Numbered from the stretch's first letter, positions 45,961 through 54,764 are shown. The stretch: DNA of 64,000 nucleotides from Paenibacillus gallinarum (GCF_014836635.1 NZ_JACSQL010000009.1:181468-245467), one strand, 5' to 3'. Notes: generated from the letters alone by a model not told the origin. Numbers and translations are program-made.

Positions 45961-46790
45961 TGAAGAAACCTCGTAATCGTACCAACTGGATCGTCATGAC
46001 CCTGATCGTACTCGGGACCATCGTTGTGCTGTTTCCACTTTATATGACTGTTACCATCGCACTCAAAAATCCAGAACAGATGCGTCAGTCCATCTTCGCT
46101 TTTCCTACGGATATTCAGTGGGGGAACTTCTCGAAAGCGATCGAGATGACAGGATTCTTTCGAGCACTTGGTAACAGTGCCGTGGTTACAACAGCAACCG
46201 TCATTCTAACTTTGCTGACCAACTCACTGGTCGCTTATGCGATTGCAAGAAATATGAATCATAAATTTTTTAAAGGATTATACTTTTACTTTGTCAGTGC
46301 GATGTTTATTCCCTTCCAAATCATTATGCTGCCTGTCGTTAAATTGGCGTCCGGTCTGCATATGACGAATTTGGTGGGTCTCATCTTTCTGCATACCGTA
46401 TATGGACTTGCCTTTAATATCTTTATCTATGTGGCCTATATTCGTTCGATCCCCATGGCACTGGAAGAAGCAGCAAAAGTGGATGGAGCAACGACTTGGG
46501 GAACATTCTGGCGGATCATCTTCCCGTTGCTTGCTCCTATGAGTGCTACCGTCGGGATTCTAACGTGCTTGTCGACGTATAATGACTTCCTGTTGCCGCT
46601 GATTATGATTAGTGATCAGACACAGTATACACTGCCGCTTGTGCAGTATATTTTCCAAGGACAGTTTAACACCGACTTTAATCTGGCCTTCGCTTCTTAT
46701 CTCATGGCGATGCTGCCAATGATCATCATCTACATTTTTGCTCAGAAGTGGATTATTAACGGCGTGACTCAGGGGTCTATCAAAGCGTAA
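45960..46790 (+). CDS. sugar ABC transporter permease, MalG type
   Basis: A 276-residue partner permease with six helices. EAA loop: EEAAKVDGATTWGTFWRIIFPLLAP. The ending VTQGSIKA is typical of MalG-type permeases. It overlaps the previous gene by one base and is the last gene of the operon. Confidence 0.94.
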   Translation: MKKPRNRTNWIVMTLIVLGTIVVLFPLYMTVTIALKNPEQMRQSIFAFPTDIQWGNFSKAIEMTGFFRALGNSAVVTTATVILTLLTNSLVAYAIARNMNHKFFKGLYFYFVSAMFIPFQIIMLPVVKLASGLHMTNLVGLIFLHTVYGLAFNIFIYVAYIRSIPMALEEAAKVDGATTWGTFWRIIFPLLAPMSATVGILTCLSTYNDFLLPLIMISDQTQYTLPLVQYIFQGQFNTDFNLAFASYLMAMLPMIIIYIFAQKWIINGVTQGSIKA

Positions 46791-47126
46791 TACGCTATAA
46801 AAATAAGAACGTCTTGTATTTCCTAATAGAGGGAGTACAGGGCGTTTTTTTGTTGAAAAAGGGAAGATCCATGCTAGTAGGTTATTCAACTTTTTATACC
46901 TTTATATTGACTAAGTGGGGGCACTTCGTTAGACTAGGAATATCATTTCGACCATGAATTTACATGTAGCGGCAGAGGGATCATTTCATCCTTCTTGTGG
47001 CTGCTTCTTGTTGTTTAAGGGTCTGTAATGAACTAAGAAGTGAACGCCCGCAAGGTCTTTACTTCCTCGTTGTTGTCGTCTAATTCATAGCTGGGAACTA
47101 TAAATAATGACAGGTGGAAACAGAAA
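46791..47126. other. intergenic region between sugar operon and trhO
   Basis: Holds the operon terminator (46808-46851) and a partly self-complementary stretch at 46969-47004 (AGGGAT/ATCCTT inner stem inside GC ends) of unknown meaning. The trhO promoter is not obvious. Confidence 0.4.
46808..46851 (+). terminator. intrinsic terminator of sugar operon
   Basis: AACGTCTTGTATTTCC pairs imperfectly with GGGAGTACAGGGCGTT and is followed by TTTTTTT. Confidence 0.8.
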
Positions 47127-48026
47127 ATGAGTCAATCTAATTACCGTGTATTGCTGTACTATAAATTTATCAAAATTGATGATCCAGAGACGTTTACTCA
47201 GGAACATTTACAATATTGCAAGGATCTTGGACTAAAAGGCCGGATACTCATTGCGGAAGAAGGAATTAACGGAACGGTATCTGGAACTTACGAGCAAACA
47301 GAGCAGTATATGCAGGATATGAAAGCGAACCCGCTGTTTAGCGATATGTGGTTTAAGATTGACGAAGTTGAAGATCACGCGTTCAAAAAAATGTTTGTGC
47401 GTCACAAAAAAGAACTAGTGACTTTCCGCTATGAAAAAGAGCTGGACCCAAACGTCTTGTTCGGCAAACGCCTCTCTCCAAAAGAATTTTATGAAGAGCT
47501 GCAAAGCGATGATGTTGTGGTGATTGACGGCCGTAACGATTATGAATATGAAATTGGACATTTCCGCGGAGCGATCCGCCCTGATGTAGAGTCTTTCCGT
47601 GAATTCCCGCAGTGGATTCGTGAGAACTTGGGTGACGTAAAAGACAAGAAAGTCATTACGTATTGTACGGGTGGTATTCGCTGTGAGAAGCTTACAGGTT
47701 TCTTGCTAAAAGAAGGATTCCAGGATGTCGCTCAGCTTGAAGGCGGGATCGTTACTTATGGTAAAGATCCTGAGGTTCAGGGCAGACTGTTTGACGGTAA
47801 ATGTTATGTATTTGACGAACGTATTTCTGTACCGATTAATCGTACAGACGAAGATATCGTGATTGCTTCTTGCTATCACTGTGGAACCATAGAAGACCAA
47901 TATGTGAATTGCCCGACATGTAATTTACAGTATGTGTCTTGTGATTCTTGTGCGGAAGAGCATGACTTCTTCTGTTCGGATGCTTGCCGGGAAAAAGCAA
48001 ACGTAGCGGCTGTTTCGATCTCATAA
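47127..48026 (+). CDS. trhO: tRNA uridine(34) hydroxylase / rhodanese-related protein
   Basis: A 299-residue enzyme that uses a prephenate-derived or oxygen-dependent route to make 5-hydroxyuridine at tRNA position 34 (YceA/TrhO family). The N-terminal acylphosphatase-like region contains [17 protein letters not shown]. The rhodanese domain has the active Cys in [13 protein letters not shown] near residue 180. The C-terminal Cys-rich tail ([23 protein letters not shown]) is a probable zinc-binding module. It is followed within 21 bp by a SufR-like regulator. Confidence 0.93.
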   Translation: MSQSNYRVLLYYKFIKIDDPETFTQEHLQYCKDLGLKGRILIAEEGINGTVSGTYEQTEQYMQDMKANPLFSDMWFKIDEVEDHAFKKMFVRHKKELVTFRYEKELDPNVLFGKRLSPKEFYEELQSDDVVVIDGRNDYEYEIGHFRGAIRPDVESFREFPQWIRENLGDVKDKKVITYCTGGIRCEKLTGFLLKEGFQDVAQLEGGIVTYGKDPEVQGRLFDGKCYVFDERISVPINRTDEDIVIASCYHCGTIEDQYVNCPTCNLQYVSCDSCAEEHDFFCSDACREKANVAAVSIS

Positions 48027-48047
48027 ACACGAAAGCAGGTGATTCTT

Positions 48048-48674
48048 ATGAGTGCACCAAGAGATATGTCGACACGTCAGCAAGTGCTGCATATGTTAAA
48101 GCTTCAAGGTCCGCTGAGTGCCCGTGAGATCACTGCCGAACTGAATATTACGGAGATGGCGGTACGCAGGCATCTTGCTACACTCGAGAAGGACGGGTAT
48201 ATTGCCCCTCATTTAGTCCGGCAGACTGCTGGTCGTCCTTCTGCCGTGTATGGACTTACGGATACAGGCGAGACACTGTTCCCCAAAACCTATCCAAAGG
48301 TTACGCTGGATTTGCTTGAGGAACTGCAAGACGAAGCCGGTGAGGAAATGATTGATCTATTGTTTGAGAGGCGCAGAAATAAGCTTCGAGAACGATATAA
48401 AAAAGAGATGGAAGATAAAGATCTAGAGAGCCGTGTTCATTCCTTGGCAAGGATTCAAAATGATGGCGGTTATATGACGGAACTTACAGAAGACGGAGAA
48501 GGCTATATTCTTCGCGAATACAACTGTCCCATTTCGGAAGTTGCCGATGTCTATCAACAGGCATGCCGCTGTGAATTAGAATTATTTGAATCTCTGCTGC
48601 AAGCTTCGGTAACCCGCACAGAATGCCTTGCCAAAGGCGGACGCTGCTGTACGTATAAGATAAAACCATCTTAA
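48048..48674 (+). CDS. SufR-like winged-helix transcriptional regulator
   Basis: A 208-residue regulator. The N-terminal winged helix is at about residues 5-70 (STRQQVLHMLKLQGPLSAREITAELNITEMAVRRHL, with AGRPSAVYGLT as wing). The C-terminal domain has Cys residues in EYNCPI, QACRCELE and TECLAKGGRCCTYKI, positioned like the iron-sulfur ligands of SufR. I infer a redox or Fe-S sensor. Start at 48048 (AGCAGGTG six bases ahead) rather than the GTG at 48039 that overlaps the ribosome site. Probably co-transcribed with trhO. Confidence 0.85.
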   Translation: MSAPRDMSTRQQVLHMLKLQGPLSAREITAELNITEMAVRRHLATLEKDGYIAPHLVRQTAGRPSAVYGLTDTGETLFPKTYPKVTLDLLEELQDEAGEEMIDLLFERRRNKLRERYKKEMEDKDLESRVHSLARIQNDGGYMTELTEDGEGYILREYNCPISEVADVYQQACRCELELFESLLQASVTRTECLAKGGRCCTYKIKPS

Positions 48675-48678
48675 ACAG

Positions 48679-48724
48679 GAAACGTCATAATGGAACTTAG
48701 GTTCTATTGTGGCGTTTTCTTTTT
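48679..48724 (+). terminator. intrinsic terminator after the SufR-like gene
   Basis: GAAACG...GGAAC and GGTTC...CGTTTTC pair with small bulges around TTA, followed by a T-rich tract. Confidence 0.75.
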
Positions 48725-48754
48725 ATTTTTCATAAGTTCCAGTAAAAGTAGTAA

Positions 48755-48783
48755 TTGACGAATAGTACAAGCACCCGTAATAT
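48755..48783 (+). promoter_or_regulatory. promoter of ABC importer
   Basis: TTGACG, 17-bp spacer, TAATAT. Transcription would start near 48790. Confidence 0.55.
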
Positions 48784-48986
48784 TAGGGAAAAGTTGTTTC
48801 TGACCATGCGTTAATAAATGCCTGGGCGACCTATTTTTAGATTCCTACAAACGGTTTCATACTGGAGGGATTTTGCTTTTTCAGCTCCAATCGCTTTAAT
48901 GCAGTAATGCTATTATGTGACACCGCATGTTAGAGGTATTAATTGGAAGTGAGGTAAGCATGAAGAAAAAGAGAGGGGTATTATAT

Positions 48987-50036
48987 ATGAAGAGAAAAAT
49001 GTGGATGTCTTTGATTCTTGGTGCTTCAATTACTTTGGTAGCAGGTTGTGGAAACGATGCAGGGAGTACAGGTACGAACGGTACATCGGGCGGGGAAGGC
49101 GGAGATTCGGCAGGTGAGAAGAAGACGTACACCATTGCGATCTCGCAGTACGTTGAACATCCTTCGCTCGATGCGACAAGAGATGGGTTTATTGCTGCTT
49201 TGAAGGACGGCGGTCTAGTTGAAGAAGACAATCTGAAGATAGACCTGAACAATGCCCAAGCCGACGCAGCGAATAACTTATCCATCGCTCAGAAGATTGC
49301 TACTGATAAAAGCGATCTGGTGCTCGGTATAGCTACCCCTTCTGCTCAAGCTGTCGTTCAGCAGGTAAAAGATAAGCCTGTACTATTCGCAGCAGTAACC
49401 GAACCTCTTGGTGCAAAACTTGTGACTAATCTAGAGAAGCCGGGCGGCAATGTTACAGGTGCATCTGATACGAATCCAGAAGCAATTAAGACACTCGCTA
49501 CTTTCATTGCAGAGCAAATGCCGGAGATTAAAAAAGTCGGCCTTGTACTTAATGAAGGAGAACCGAATGCGGTAGTTATGGCAGGAAATGCGGAAGCGGC
49601 TTTCAAGGAACATAATATCGAACTTATTAAAGCCTCCGTAACGAATACCTCCGAGGTACAGCAGGCAGCAGATTCCCTAGTGGGCAAAGTCGATGCCCTC
49701 TATATTACACTCGATAATACCGTGGTAAGCGCAGTAGATACGATCATCAAAATTGCGAACGATAAAGACATTCCATTCTTCTCCAGTGACCGTGATACGG
49801 TAGAGAAGGGTGCATTTGCTACCGTAGGTTTTAAATATTTTGACCATGGATATCAAGTAGGTGAAATGGCGGTAGATATTTTGAAAAATGGGGCAAACCC
49901 AGCTGATCTTGCAATTACTGTACCTGATAAACTTGACCTTATTCTTAACCTCAGTGCTGCTGCAGAGCAAGGAATTGCAGTAACAGAGGAAATGAAGGCA
50001 AGCGTAACAGATCAGGAAACCAATATTATTCAGTAA
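48987..50036 (+). CDS. ABC transporter substrate-binding lipoprotein (TrpX type)
   Basis: A 349-residue binding protein of the ABC_sub_bind family. The signal peptide MKRKMWMSLILGASITLVAGC ends in the lipobox with the lipidated Cys. Family motifs: IAISQYVEHPSLDATRDGF, LVLGIATPSAQAV, VLFAAVTEPLGAKLV and NVTGASD. The ligand is uncertain; related systems take up aromatic amino acids. Two starts are possible: ATG at 48960 or ATG at 48987. I take 48987 because it gives a normal signal peptide and has AGAGGGG upstream. The permease and ATPase follow. Confidence 0.88.
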   Translation: MKRKMWMSLILGASITLVAGCGNDAGSTGTNGTSGGEGGDSAGEKKTYTIAISQYVEHPSLDATRDGFIAALKDGGLVEEDNLKIDLNNAQADAANNLSIAQKIATDKSDLVLGIATPSAQAVVQQVKDKPVLFAAVTEPLGAKLVTNLEKPGGNVTGASDTNPEAIKTLATFIAEQMPEIKKVGLVLNEGEPNAVVMAGNAEAAFKEHNIELIKASVTNTSEVQQAADSLVGKVDALYITLDNTVVSAVDTIIKIANDKDIPFFSSDRDTVEKGAFATVGFKYFDHGYQVGEMAVDILKNGANPADLAITVPDKLDLILNLSAAAEQGIAVTEEMKASVTDQETNIIQ

Positions 50037-50091
50037 AATCAGTAATATGCTCGGTAAGATGTATGGCAAGTAGGAATAGGACAGCAATGCG

Positions 50092-50123
50092 GAACAGGGT
50101 GGGACTCCCACCCTGTTCTCTTT
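50092..50123 (+). terminator. hairpin inside the ABC importer operon
   Basis: Perfect 12-bp arms GAACAGGGTGGG / CCCACCCTGTTC around ACT, followed by TCTTT. It lies between the binding-protein and permease genes. Confidence 0.75.
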
Positions 50124-50141
50124 AACTAGGAGGAGAAAAGT

Positions 50142-51083
50142 ATGTTTAGTACACTGCTCGAACTGCTTGCATCAACGCCAAAAGCGATTGAGCTGGGGCT
50201 ATTGTATGGACTCATGGCGCTGGGCGTATATATTACATTTCGGATTCTCGACTTCCCTGATCTGACGGTAGATCAAAGTTTTACGACGGGCGGAGCAATT
50301 GCGGCGGTGATGATAACAGCAGGTCACGCTCCTTGGGTTGCGACTCTGGCTGCTTTTGGTGGAGGAGTTGCGGCGGGAGCTTGTACTGGACTGCTGCACA
50401 CCAAAGGGAAAATTAACGGACTATTATCAGGTATTCTGATGATGATTGCACTCTATTCGATTAATATGCGAATTCTCAAAGCTCCCAATGTGTCGCTGAT
50501 TAATACGGATACCCTGTTTACAGGAGCATCTCCTCTGTATTTCATGTTGATCATTTCCTTTGCCGTTATCTTGCTTCTTGATGTTTTCTTTAAAACGAAT
50601 CTAGGACTTGCCCTTCGTGCGACAGGTGACAATGAGCGTATGATTCGCAGCTTTGGTGCCAATACGGATACAACAAAGCTCGTAGGAATCAGCTTGTCCA
50701 ATGGTCTTGTTGCTTTGTCCGGTGCTTTTATCGCACAGCAGTCCGGATTTGCAGACATTTCGATGGGGATCGGCATGATCGTGATCGGACTGGCTTCTGT
50801 CATTATCGGAGAAGCAATTATTGGTAAACGCAGTATTTTCTGGGCGATTGTTTCCGTCATTTTGGGTTCGGTTGTATACCGAATTGTGGTCATGTTAGCT
50901 TATCGCATTGAATGGCTGGAGACTTCTGACCTTAAGATTATTACTGCGGTGATCGTCATTCTAGCGCTGCTTATTCCTTCCACTCAGCGGAAAATAAAGC
51001 AGAAGAAGATGGCGAAGAAGCGGACGGCTGATCTATTAACCGGACCAGAATATACAGGAAAAAATGTAGGAGGTGGTCTATAA
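50142..51083 (+). CDS. ABC transporter permease (LivH-like, TrpY type)
   Basis: A 313-residue permease with about nine membrane helices of the branched-chain-type (BPD_transp_2) fold: YGLMALGVYITFRILDFPDLTVDQSF at the start, ALRATGDNERMIRSFG as the ATPase-facing loop, and a basic C-terminal tail. It overlaps the ATPase start by one base. Confidence 0.92.
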   Translation: MFSTLLELLASTPKAIELGLLYGLMALGVYITFRILDFPDLTVDQSFTTGGAIAAVMITAGHAPWVATLAAFGGGVAAGACTGLLHTKGKINGLLSGILMMIALYSINMRILKAPNVSLINTDTLFTGASPLYFMLIISFAVILLLDVFFKTNLGLALRATGDNERMIRSFGANTDTTKLVGISLSNGLVALSGAFIAQQSGFADISMGIGMIVIGLASVIIGEAIIGKRSIFWAIVSVILGSVVYRIVVMLAYRIEWLETSDLKIITAVIVILALLIPSTQRKIKQKKMAKKRTADLLTGPEYTGKNVGGGL

Positions 51084-51877
51084 TGCTGCACATTGATCAT
51101 GTCTCCAAATTATTTAATCCAGGTACAGTAGATGAGAAAATCGCATTAATGGATGCGAATTTAACTTTAAACCAAGGTGATTTCGTAACGGTGATCGGCA
51201 GTAATGGAGCAGGCAAATCAACCTTAATGAATGTGATATCAGGCGTGCTGAAACCCGATGCCGGAGAAGTGAGAATTAAGGATAAGACGATAAGTGGTTT
51301 GCCAGAGTATAAGCGGAGCCAGTGGATCGGCCGAGTATTTCAGGACCCGATGGCAGGAACTGCACCTCAGATGACGATTGAAGAGAATCTGGCGATGGCT
51401 TACCGCCGCGGGAAATCAAGAGGGCTATCTTTTGGTATTAGTAAGGGAACGAAGCAGATATTCCGGGAGCAACTGGAGAAGCTGGGGATTGGACTTGAGA
51501 ATCGGACAAGAGCCAAGGTAGGGCTCTTGTCTGGTGGGGAAAGACAAGCACTCAGCCTGCTCATGGCGACATTTACTCGCCCCGAGATTCTGCTCTTGGA
51601 TGAGCATACCGCTGCACTTGATCCATCGCGGGCCGAGCTGATTACGAGCATTACAGAATCGCTCGTCCGAGAGATGAACCTGACCACCTTGATGGTAACT
51701 CATAATATGGAACAAGCGATTCGGCTGGGGAATAGGCTAATTATGATGGACAAGGGCCGGATTATCCTTGATGTGAATGCGGAGCGTAAAGCAACCCTGA
51801 CTGTGGCTGAACTGCTGCGGGAGTTTGAACAGATTAGCGGAACCACACTAGCCGATGATCGGGTTGTTCTTGGATAG
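51083..51877 (+). CDS. ABC transporter ATP-binding protein (TrpZ type)
   Basis: A 264-residue ATPase. Walker A GSNGAGKST near residue 38, signature LLSGGERQALSLLMA, Walker B ILLLDEHTAALD with DEH in place of the common DEP, and H-loop VTHNMEQA. It is the third gene of the importer, overlapping the permease by one base, and is followed by a strong terminator. Confidence 0.93.
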   Translation: MLHIDHVSKLFNPGTVDEKIALMDANLTLNQGDFVTVIGSNGAGKSTLMNVISGVLKPDAGEVRIKDKTISGLPEYKRSQWIGRVFQDPMAGTAPQMTIEENLAMAYRRGKSRGLSFGISKGTKQIFREQLEKLGIGLENRTRAKVGLLSGGERQALSLLMATFTRPEILLLDEHTAALDPSRAELITSITESLVREMNLTTLMVTHNMEQAIRLGNRLIMMDKGRIILDVNAERKATLTVAELLREFEQISGTTLADDRVVLG

Positions 51878-51906
51878 AAGCGTGTTCTTACAGAATGGAA
51901 AGGAAG

Positions 51907-51934
51907 CTGGCACTCGTAGAGTGCCGGTTTTTTT
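51907..51934 (+). terminator. intrinsic terminator of ABC importer operon
   Basis: Perfect CTGGCACTC-GTA-GAGTGCCGG hairpin (one wobble) followed by seven T residues. Confidence 0.92.
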
Positions 51935-51978
51935 GCATCATATGATACATGATTTAATAGATTCCCCATTCGTTCTGC

Positions 51979-52560
51979 TTAGACCTCCCACCAGACGAGG
52001 TTGGCTGTACTGGCAAGAACTCCTGCAACAGACAAAGCGCCGCTTATGGTTAGTGTAAAAGATTGACCTGAAGGAATGATAAAATCACCAAACTCGTTAT
52101 ACTCGAGGGGTCCTGCAGCGAGAGGCATGGAGAGGATCGAAGTTCCTCCCGTAGAAGCAGAGGTGGACGAGCGGACGGTCATTAGGCTTGTGTTACTGCT
52201 TGCAAAATTTAAATTAGCAGCTGTCAGCGTAGTCGGTCCTGTTAAAGCACCATTTCTAATGATCGTCATTGCTCCGGAAAATGAGGATAACAAGCTAAGT
52301 GAAACATTGATACCACCCGAAATGCGAGAAATAAAAGCGGTTCTTCCACTGCCTGCGGGATTGGTCAGCTGTATGGTAATGATAGAAGATCCCCCAAGCA
52401 GTCCAAGCGTAGCAGAGTTCGTTGCTCCTGCTGTAAATAGCCTTCCCGCCTGACTTGCACTCGCTTCTGCAGGAGCCGCTGCACTTGGAGATTGATACGT
52501 ATTCAGTTGTAGCTGCGGCAGAGGTTTGTTCTCATTGCTAAAAATACGATAGTTAGGCAT
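51979..52560 (-). CDS. putative spore-surface structural protein, paralogue A
   Basis: A 193-residue Ser/Thr/Ala/Gly-rich protein without signal peptide, starting MPNYRIFSNENKPLPQLQLNTY and ending in the aromatic NLVWWEV. Motifs shared with the next upstream gene are NTYxSP, AGRLF, NPAGSGRT, TGG.SI.SMPL, IIPSGQS and the terminal WWE, so the two are paralogues. Predicted mostly beta. I recognise no named family. It starts after AAGGAGGGATAATAG and lies 31 bp behind its paralogue, in one operon driven by a sigma-K-like promoter. Confidence 0.75.
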   Translation of the reverse strand: MPNYRIFSNENKPLPQLQLNTYQSPSAAAPAEASASQAGRLFTAGATNSATLGLLGGSSIITIQLTNPAGSGRTAFISRISGGINVSLSLLSSFSGAMTIIRNGALTGPTTLTAANLNFASSNTSLMTVRSSTSASTGGTSILSMPLAAGPLEYNEFGDFIIPSGQSFTLTISGALSVAGVLASTANLVWWEV

Positions 52561-52591
52561 GGACTATTATCCCTCCTTACAAACTTTGATT

Positions 52592-53125
52592 TTAAAACTC
52601 CCACCAGCTTACATTGATGGATCCCGTGAGTGCACCGGTTCCGAGACTGAATGTTACGGATTGACCTGAAGGAACAATAATTGTCCCCGGAAGTCGAATA
52701 TGATAAGCGCCAGAGGTTAGTGGAATGCTCATGATGCTTACAGGACCGCCTGTAATGGAACCTGACACCTGCTGTGCAGTCATTACACTAGTAATCGGGC
52801 TTCCAAAAAGATTGTTAATAGGAGTTAATCCAACACCGCCGGTTAACGTACCTCCCCGGTACAAAATAAGCGAAGCAGCAGATGTAGTACCCCCGATCGC
52901 TTGTGAGAAGTAAAGAGTACGTCCGCTGCCTGCGGGATTAACCACCTGTAATAAAAGACTGCTACCCGAAGCTACCGCAACGTTTCCCGTTGTTAAGGAG
53001 AACAGTCTCCCTGCGGCAGCAGCTCCGGCATCAGGAGTCGCTTCAACACCAGGCGATACGTAAGTATTCATTTGTTGTGTATATAAAGGCCGGTTGGATG
53101 AATTAAATACATTATAGTTGGTCAT
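52592..53125 (-). CDS. putative spore-surface structural protein, paralogue B
   Basis: A 177-residue relative of the adjacent gene: MTNYNVFNSSNRPLYTQQMN, then AGRLFSLTTGN, NPAGSGRTLYFS, SIMSIPLTSGAYHI, IIVPSGQSVTFSLG and terminal VSWWEF. No signal peptide, no Cys, and many small residues, as in beta-sandwich surface proteins. Starts after GAAAGGAGGAAGATCC. It is divergent from the DUF6385 repeat protein, with sigma-K-like promoter elements on both sides of the intergenic region. I infer a spore-coat or exosporium component. Confidence 0.75.
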   Translation of the reverse strand: MTNYNVFNSSNRPLYTQQMNTYVSPGVEATPDAGAAAAGRLFSLTTGNVAVASGSSLLLQVVNPAGSGRTLYFSQAIGGTTSAASLILYRGGTLTGGVGLTPINNLFGSPITSVMTAQQVSGSITGGPVSIMSIPLTSGAYHIRLPGTIIVPSGQSVTFSLGTGALTGSINVSWWEF

Positions 53126-53213
53126 GGATCTTCCTCCTTTCGTAGAATTCAGTTCCTAAGTTCCATCTGGTATGGCTGCTAGAACACATTGGATGATAAG
53201 TATTATCCAAAAC

Positions 53214-53241
53214 TAGTATATGGAAATAGTATGAATTTGGT
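53214..53241 (-). promoter_or_regulatory. sigma-K-like promoter, minus strand
   Basis: -35 ACC (53241-53239), 16-bp spacer, -10 CATATACTA (53222-53214), a full match to CATAnnnTA. It drives the two paralogous structural genes. Confidence 0.55.
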
Positions 53242-53286
53242 TTGGGTTGTCCTTACCGTAAAAAAAAGAGTGAGGCTTGCGCCGTT

Positions 53287-53314
53287 ACTACTCGCAAGGT
53301 CCTGGCATAGAATG
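53287..53314 (+). promoter_or_regulatory. sigma-K-like promoter, plus strand
   Basis: ACT, 16-bp spacer, CATAGAATG (8 of 9 informative positions to CATAnnnTA allowing the last base). About 50 bp ahead of the DUF6385 gene. Confidence 0.5.
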
Positions 53315-53362
53315 ACGTAGCACTGCTGCGGTGTAGATCATGTTCTATGGAGGAGGCTCTTG

Positions 53363-54685
53363 ATGCCAAACTTTTCAAGTTTTAACTTAAACCCGGACAA
53401 TTTAAGGACGCTGATATATGGCACGGACAATGATGAAGTATCCCATCCTGTTCGTACGGATCCATCGGGTAACCTGGTGGGTGTTATTTTGGATGGTACG
53501 ATTAGTAACATGCCTAGTATCACAAGCGTATCTATTACAGCCGGTACGATTTCAAGTGTACTCGGAGCAACAATTACGGCGGGAACCTTGACGAGCGTGC
53601 TAGGAACAACGATTACCGCGGGAACCATAACGGGAGTGCTGGGAGCCACAGTCACAGCGGGAACGCTGACGAACTTATTGGATGGAACCCTGACGAGTGT
53701 GCTCGGGGCAACAATTACGGCGGGGACACTAACGAGTGTGCTAGGAGCAACAATTACGGCAGGAACCTTGACGAGCGTGCTAGGAACAACGATTACCGCG
53801 GGAACCATAACGGGAGTGCTGGGAGCCACAGTCACAGCAGGAACGCTGACGAACTTATTGGATGGAACCCTGACCAGCGTGCTCGGGGCAACAATTACGG
53901 CAGGAACACTCACAAGTGTACTCGGAGCAACAATAACAGCAGGAACGCTGACGAACTTATTGGATGGAACCCTGACGAGTGTGCTCGGGGCAACAATCAC
54001 GGCGGGGACACTAACGAGTGTGCTAGGAGCAACAATTACGGCAGGAACCCTGACGAGTGTGCTGGGGGCAACAATTACGGCGGGAACACTGACGAACTTA
54101 TTGGATGGAACCCTGACCAGCGTGCTCGGGGCAACAATCACGGCGGGGACACTCACAAGTGTACTCGGAGCAACAATAACAGCAGGAACGCTAACGAGCA
54201 TACTCGGAACCACGATTACCGCAGGAACAATTACGAGCGTACTGGGAACCACGATCACGGCAGGAACGCTTTCGAGTTTGCTGAACGGTACGATCACCAG
54301 TGTGCTTGGAGCAACCATTACAGCCGGGAGACTAGATAGTATTACATCCATATCACAGAAAAGCTTCCAGGAAATACCTACGCTTGGAATTACAACGGCA
54401 GATGCTTACACCCCTCTCTCTCCAGTCACCACAAGTGTGTTTGGAACCTACTCCTTCTTTGTTTATAACTCAGGAGCAACAGGTAGTGCGGATGCAAGAG
54501 TGGAGATCAGTGCAAATGGAACGAACTGGTTCACCGATGTGGACACGGTCACAGGAATTGCTGCAGGATCGGTTGATGTGCTTGTTCCGCAGCGTTTCCT
54601 CAAATATACACGGCTTGCTTATAGATCCAGCACGCCAGGAACACCTGCCACCATTAGTGTGTATTTCAACGGACAAGGCACATAA
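53363..54685 (+). CDS. Thr-rich tandem-repeat protein with DUF6385-type ends
   Basis: A 440-residue protein. The N-terminal cap contains NLRTLIYGTDNDE, as in DUF6385 proteins. About residues 55-325 are roughly 22 tandem units: 17 of the type AGTLTSVLGATIT (13 residues) and 5 short ones of the type GTLTNLLD. The strict Gly-Thr/hydrophobic period suggests a beta-solenoid filament with many outward Thr for O-glycosylation. The C-terminal domain (YSFFVYNSGATGSADARVEI, then VLVPQRFLKYTRLAYR) is the DUF6385 domain. No signal peptide. Start at the ATG after TTG following GGAGGAGG. It is followed by a terminator and then the glycosyltransferases. Confidence 0.8.
   Translation: MPNFSSFNLNPDNLRTLIYGTDNDEVSHPVRTDPSGNLVGVILDGTISNMPSITSVSITAGTISSVLGATITAGTLTSVLGTTITAGTITGVLGATVTAGTLTNLLDGTLTSVLGATITAGTLTSVLGATITAGTLTSVLGTTITAGTITGVLGATVTAGTLTNLLDGTLTSVLGATITAGTLTSVLGATITAGTLTNLLDGTLTSVLGATITAGTLTSVLGATITAGTLTSVLGATITAGTLTNLLDGTLTSVLGATITAGTLTSVLGATITAGTLTSILGTTITAGTITSVLGTTITAGTLSSLLNGTITSVLGATITAGRLDSITSISQKSFQEIPTLGITTADAYTPLSPVTTSVFGTYSFFVYNSGATGSADARVEISANGTNWFTDVDTVTGIAAGSVDVLVPQRFLKYTRLAYRSSTPGTPATISVYFNGQGT
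53540..54330 (+). repeat. 39-bp coding tandem repeat with 180-bp higher-order copy
   Basis: Degenerate 39-bp units coding the 13-residue motif, broken by shorter 24-to-27-bp units. A block starting at 53581 recurs almost unchanged at 53761 (180 bp apart), a recent internal duplication. Confidence 0.9.
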
Positions 54686-54706
54686 TAAGCGCTGCACACA
54701 TATACG

Positions 54707-54742
54707 TACATGGAGTCTCAATAGAGACCCATGTATTTTTTT
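54707..54742 (+). terminator. intrinsic terminator of repeat-protein gene
   Basis: TACATGG-A-GTCTC pairs with GAGACCCATGTA around AATA, followed by seven T residues. Confidence 0.9.
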
Positions 54743-54764
54743 GTAACCGGGGGAGAGTTTCACG

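Larger units (their letters stand above)
48675..48986. other. intergenic region upstream of ABC importer
   Basis: Contains a terminator, a promoter at 48755-48783, then a leader of about 200 nt with a structured element at 48793-48830 (GTTG/CGAC enclosing CCATGC/GCCTGG, then CTATTTTT). I could not match it to a known riboswitch. Confidence 0.45.

Noticed and set aside
48781..48840. Purine riboswitch in the ABC importer leader
   Set aside because: TTTCTGACC loosely recalls the TTTCTACC core, but the flanking P2/P3 stems and loop-loop complementarity cannot be drawn.
53338..54351. Long minus-strand ORF (337 codons) opposite the repeat gene
   Set aside because: It is an artefact of the in-frame 39-bp repeats: its product is just a reflected repeat (VPAVIVAPSTLV), it has no ribosome site, and the plus-strand protein has recognisable ends.
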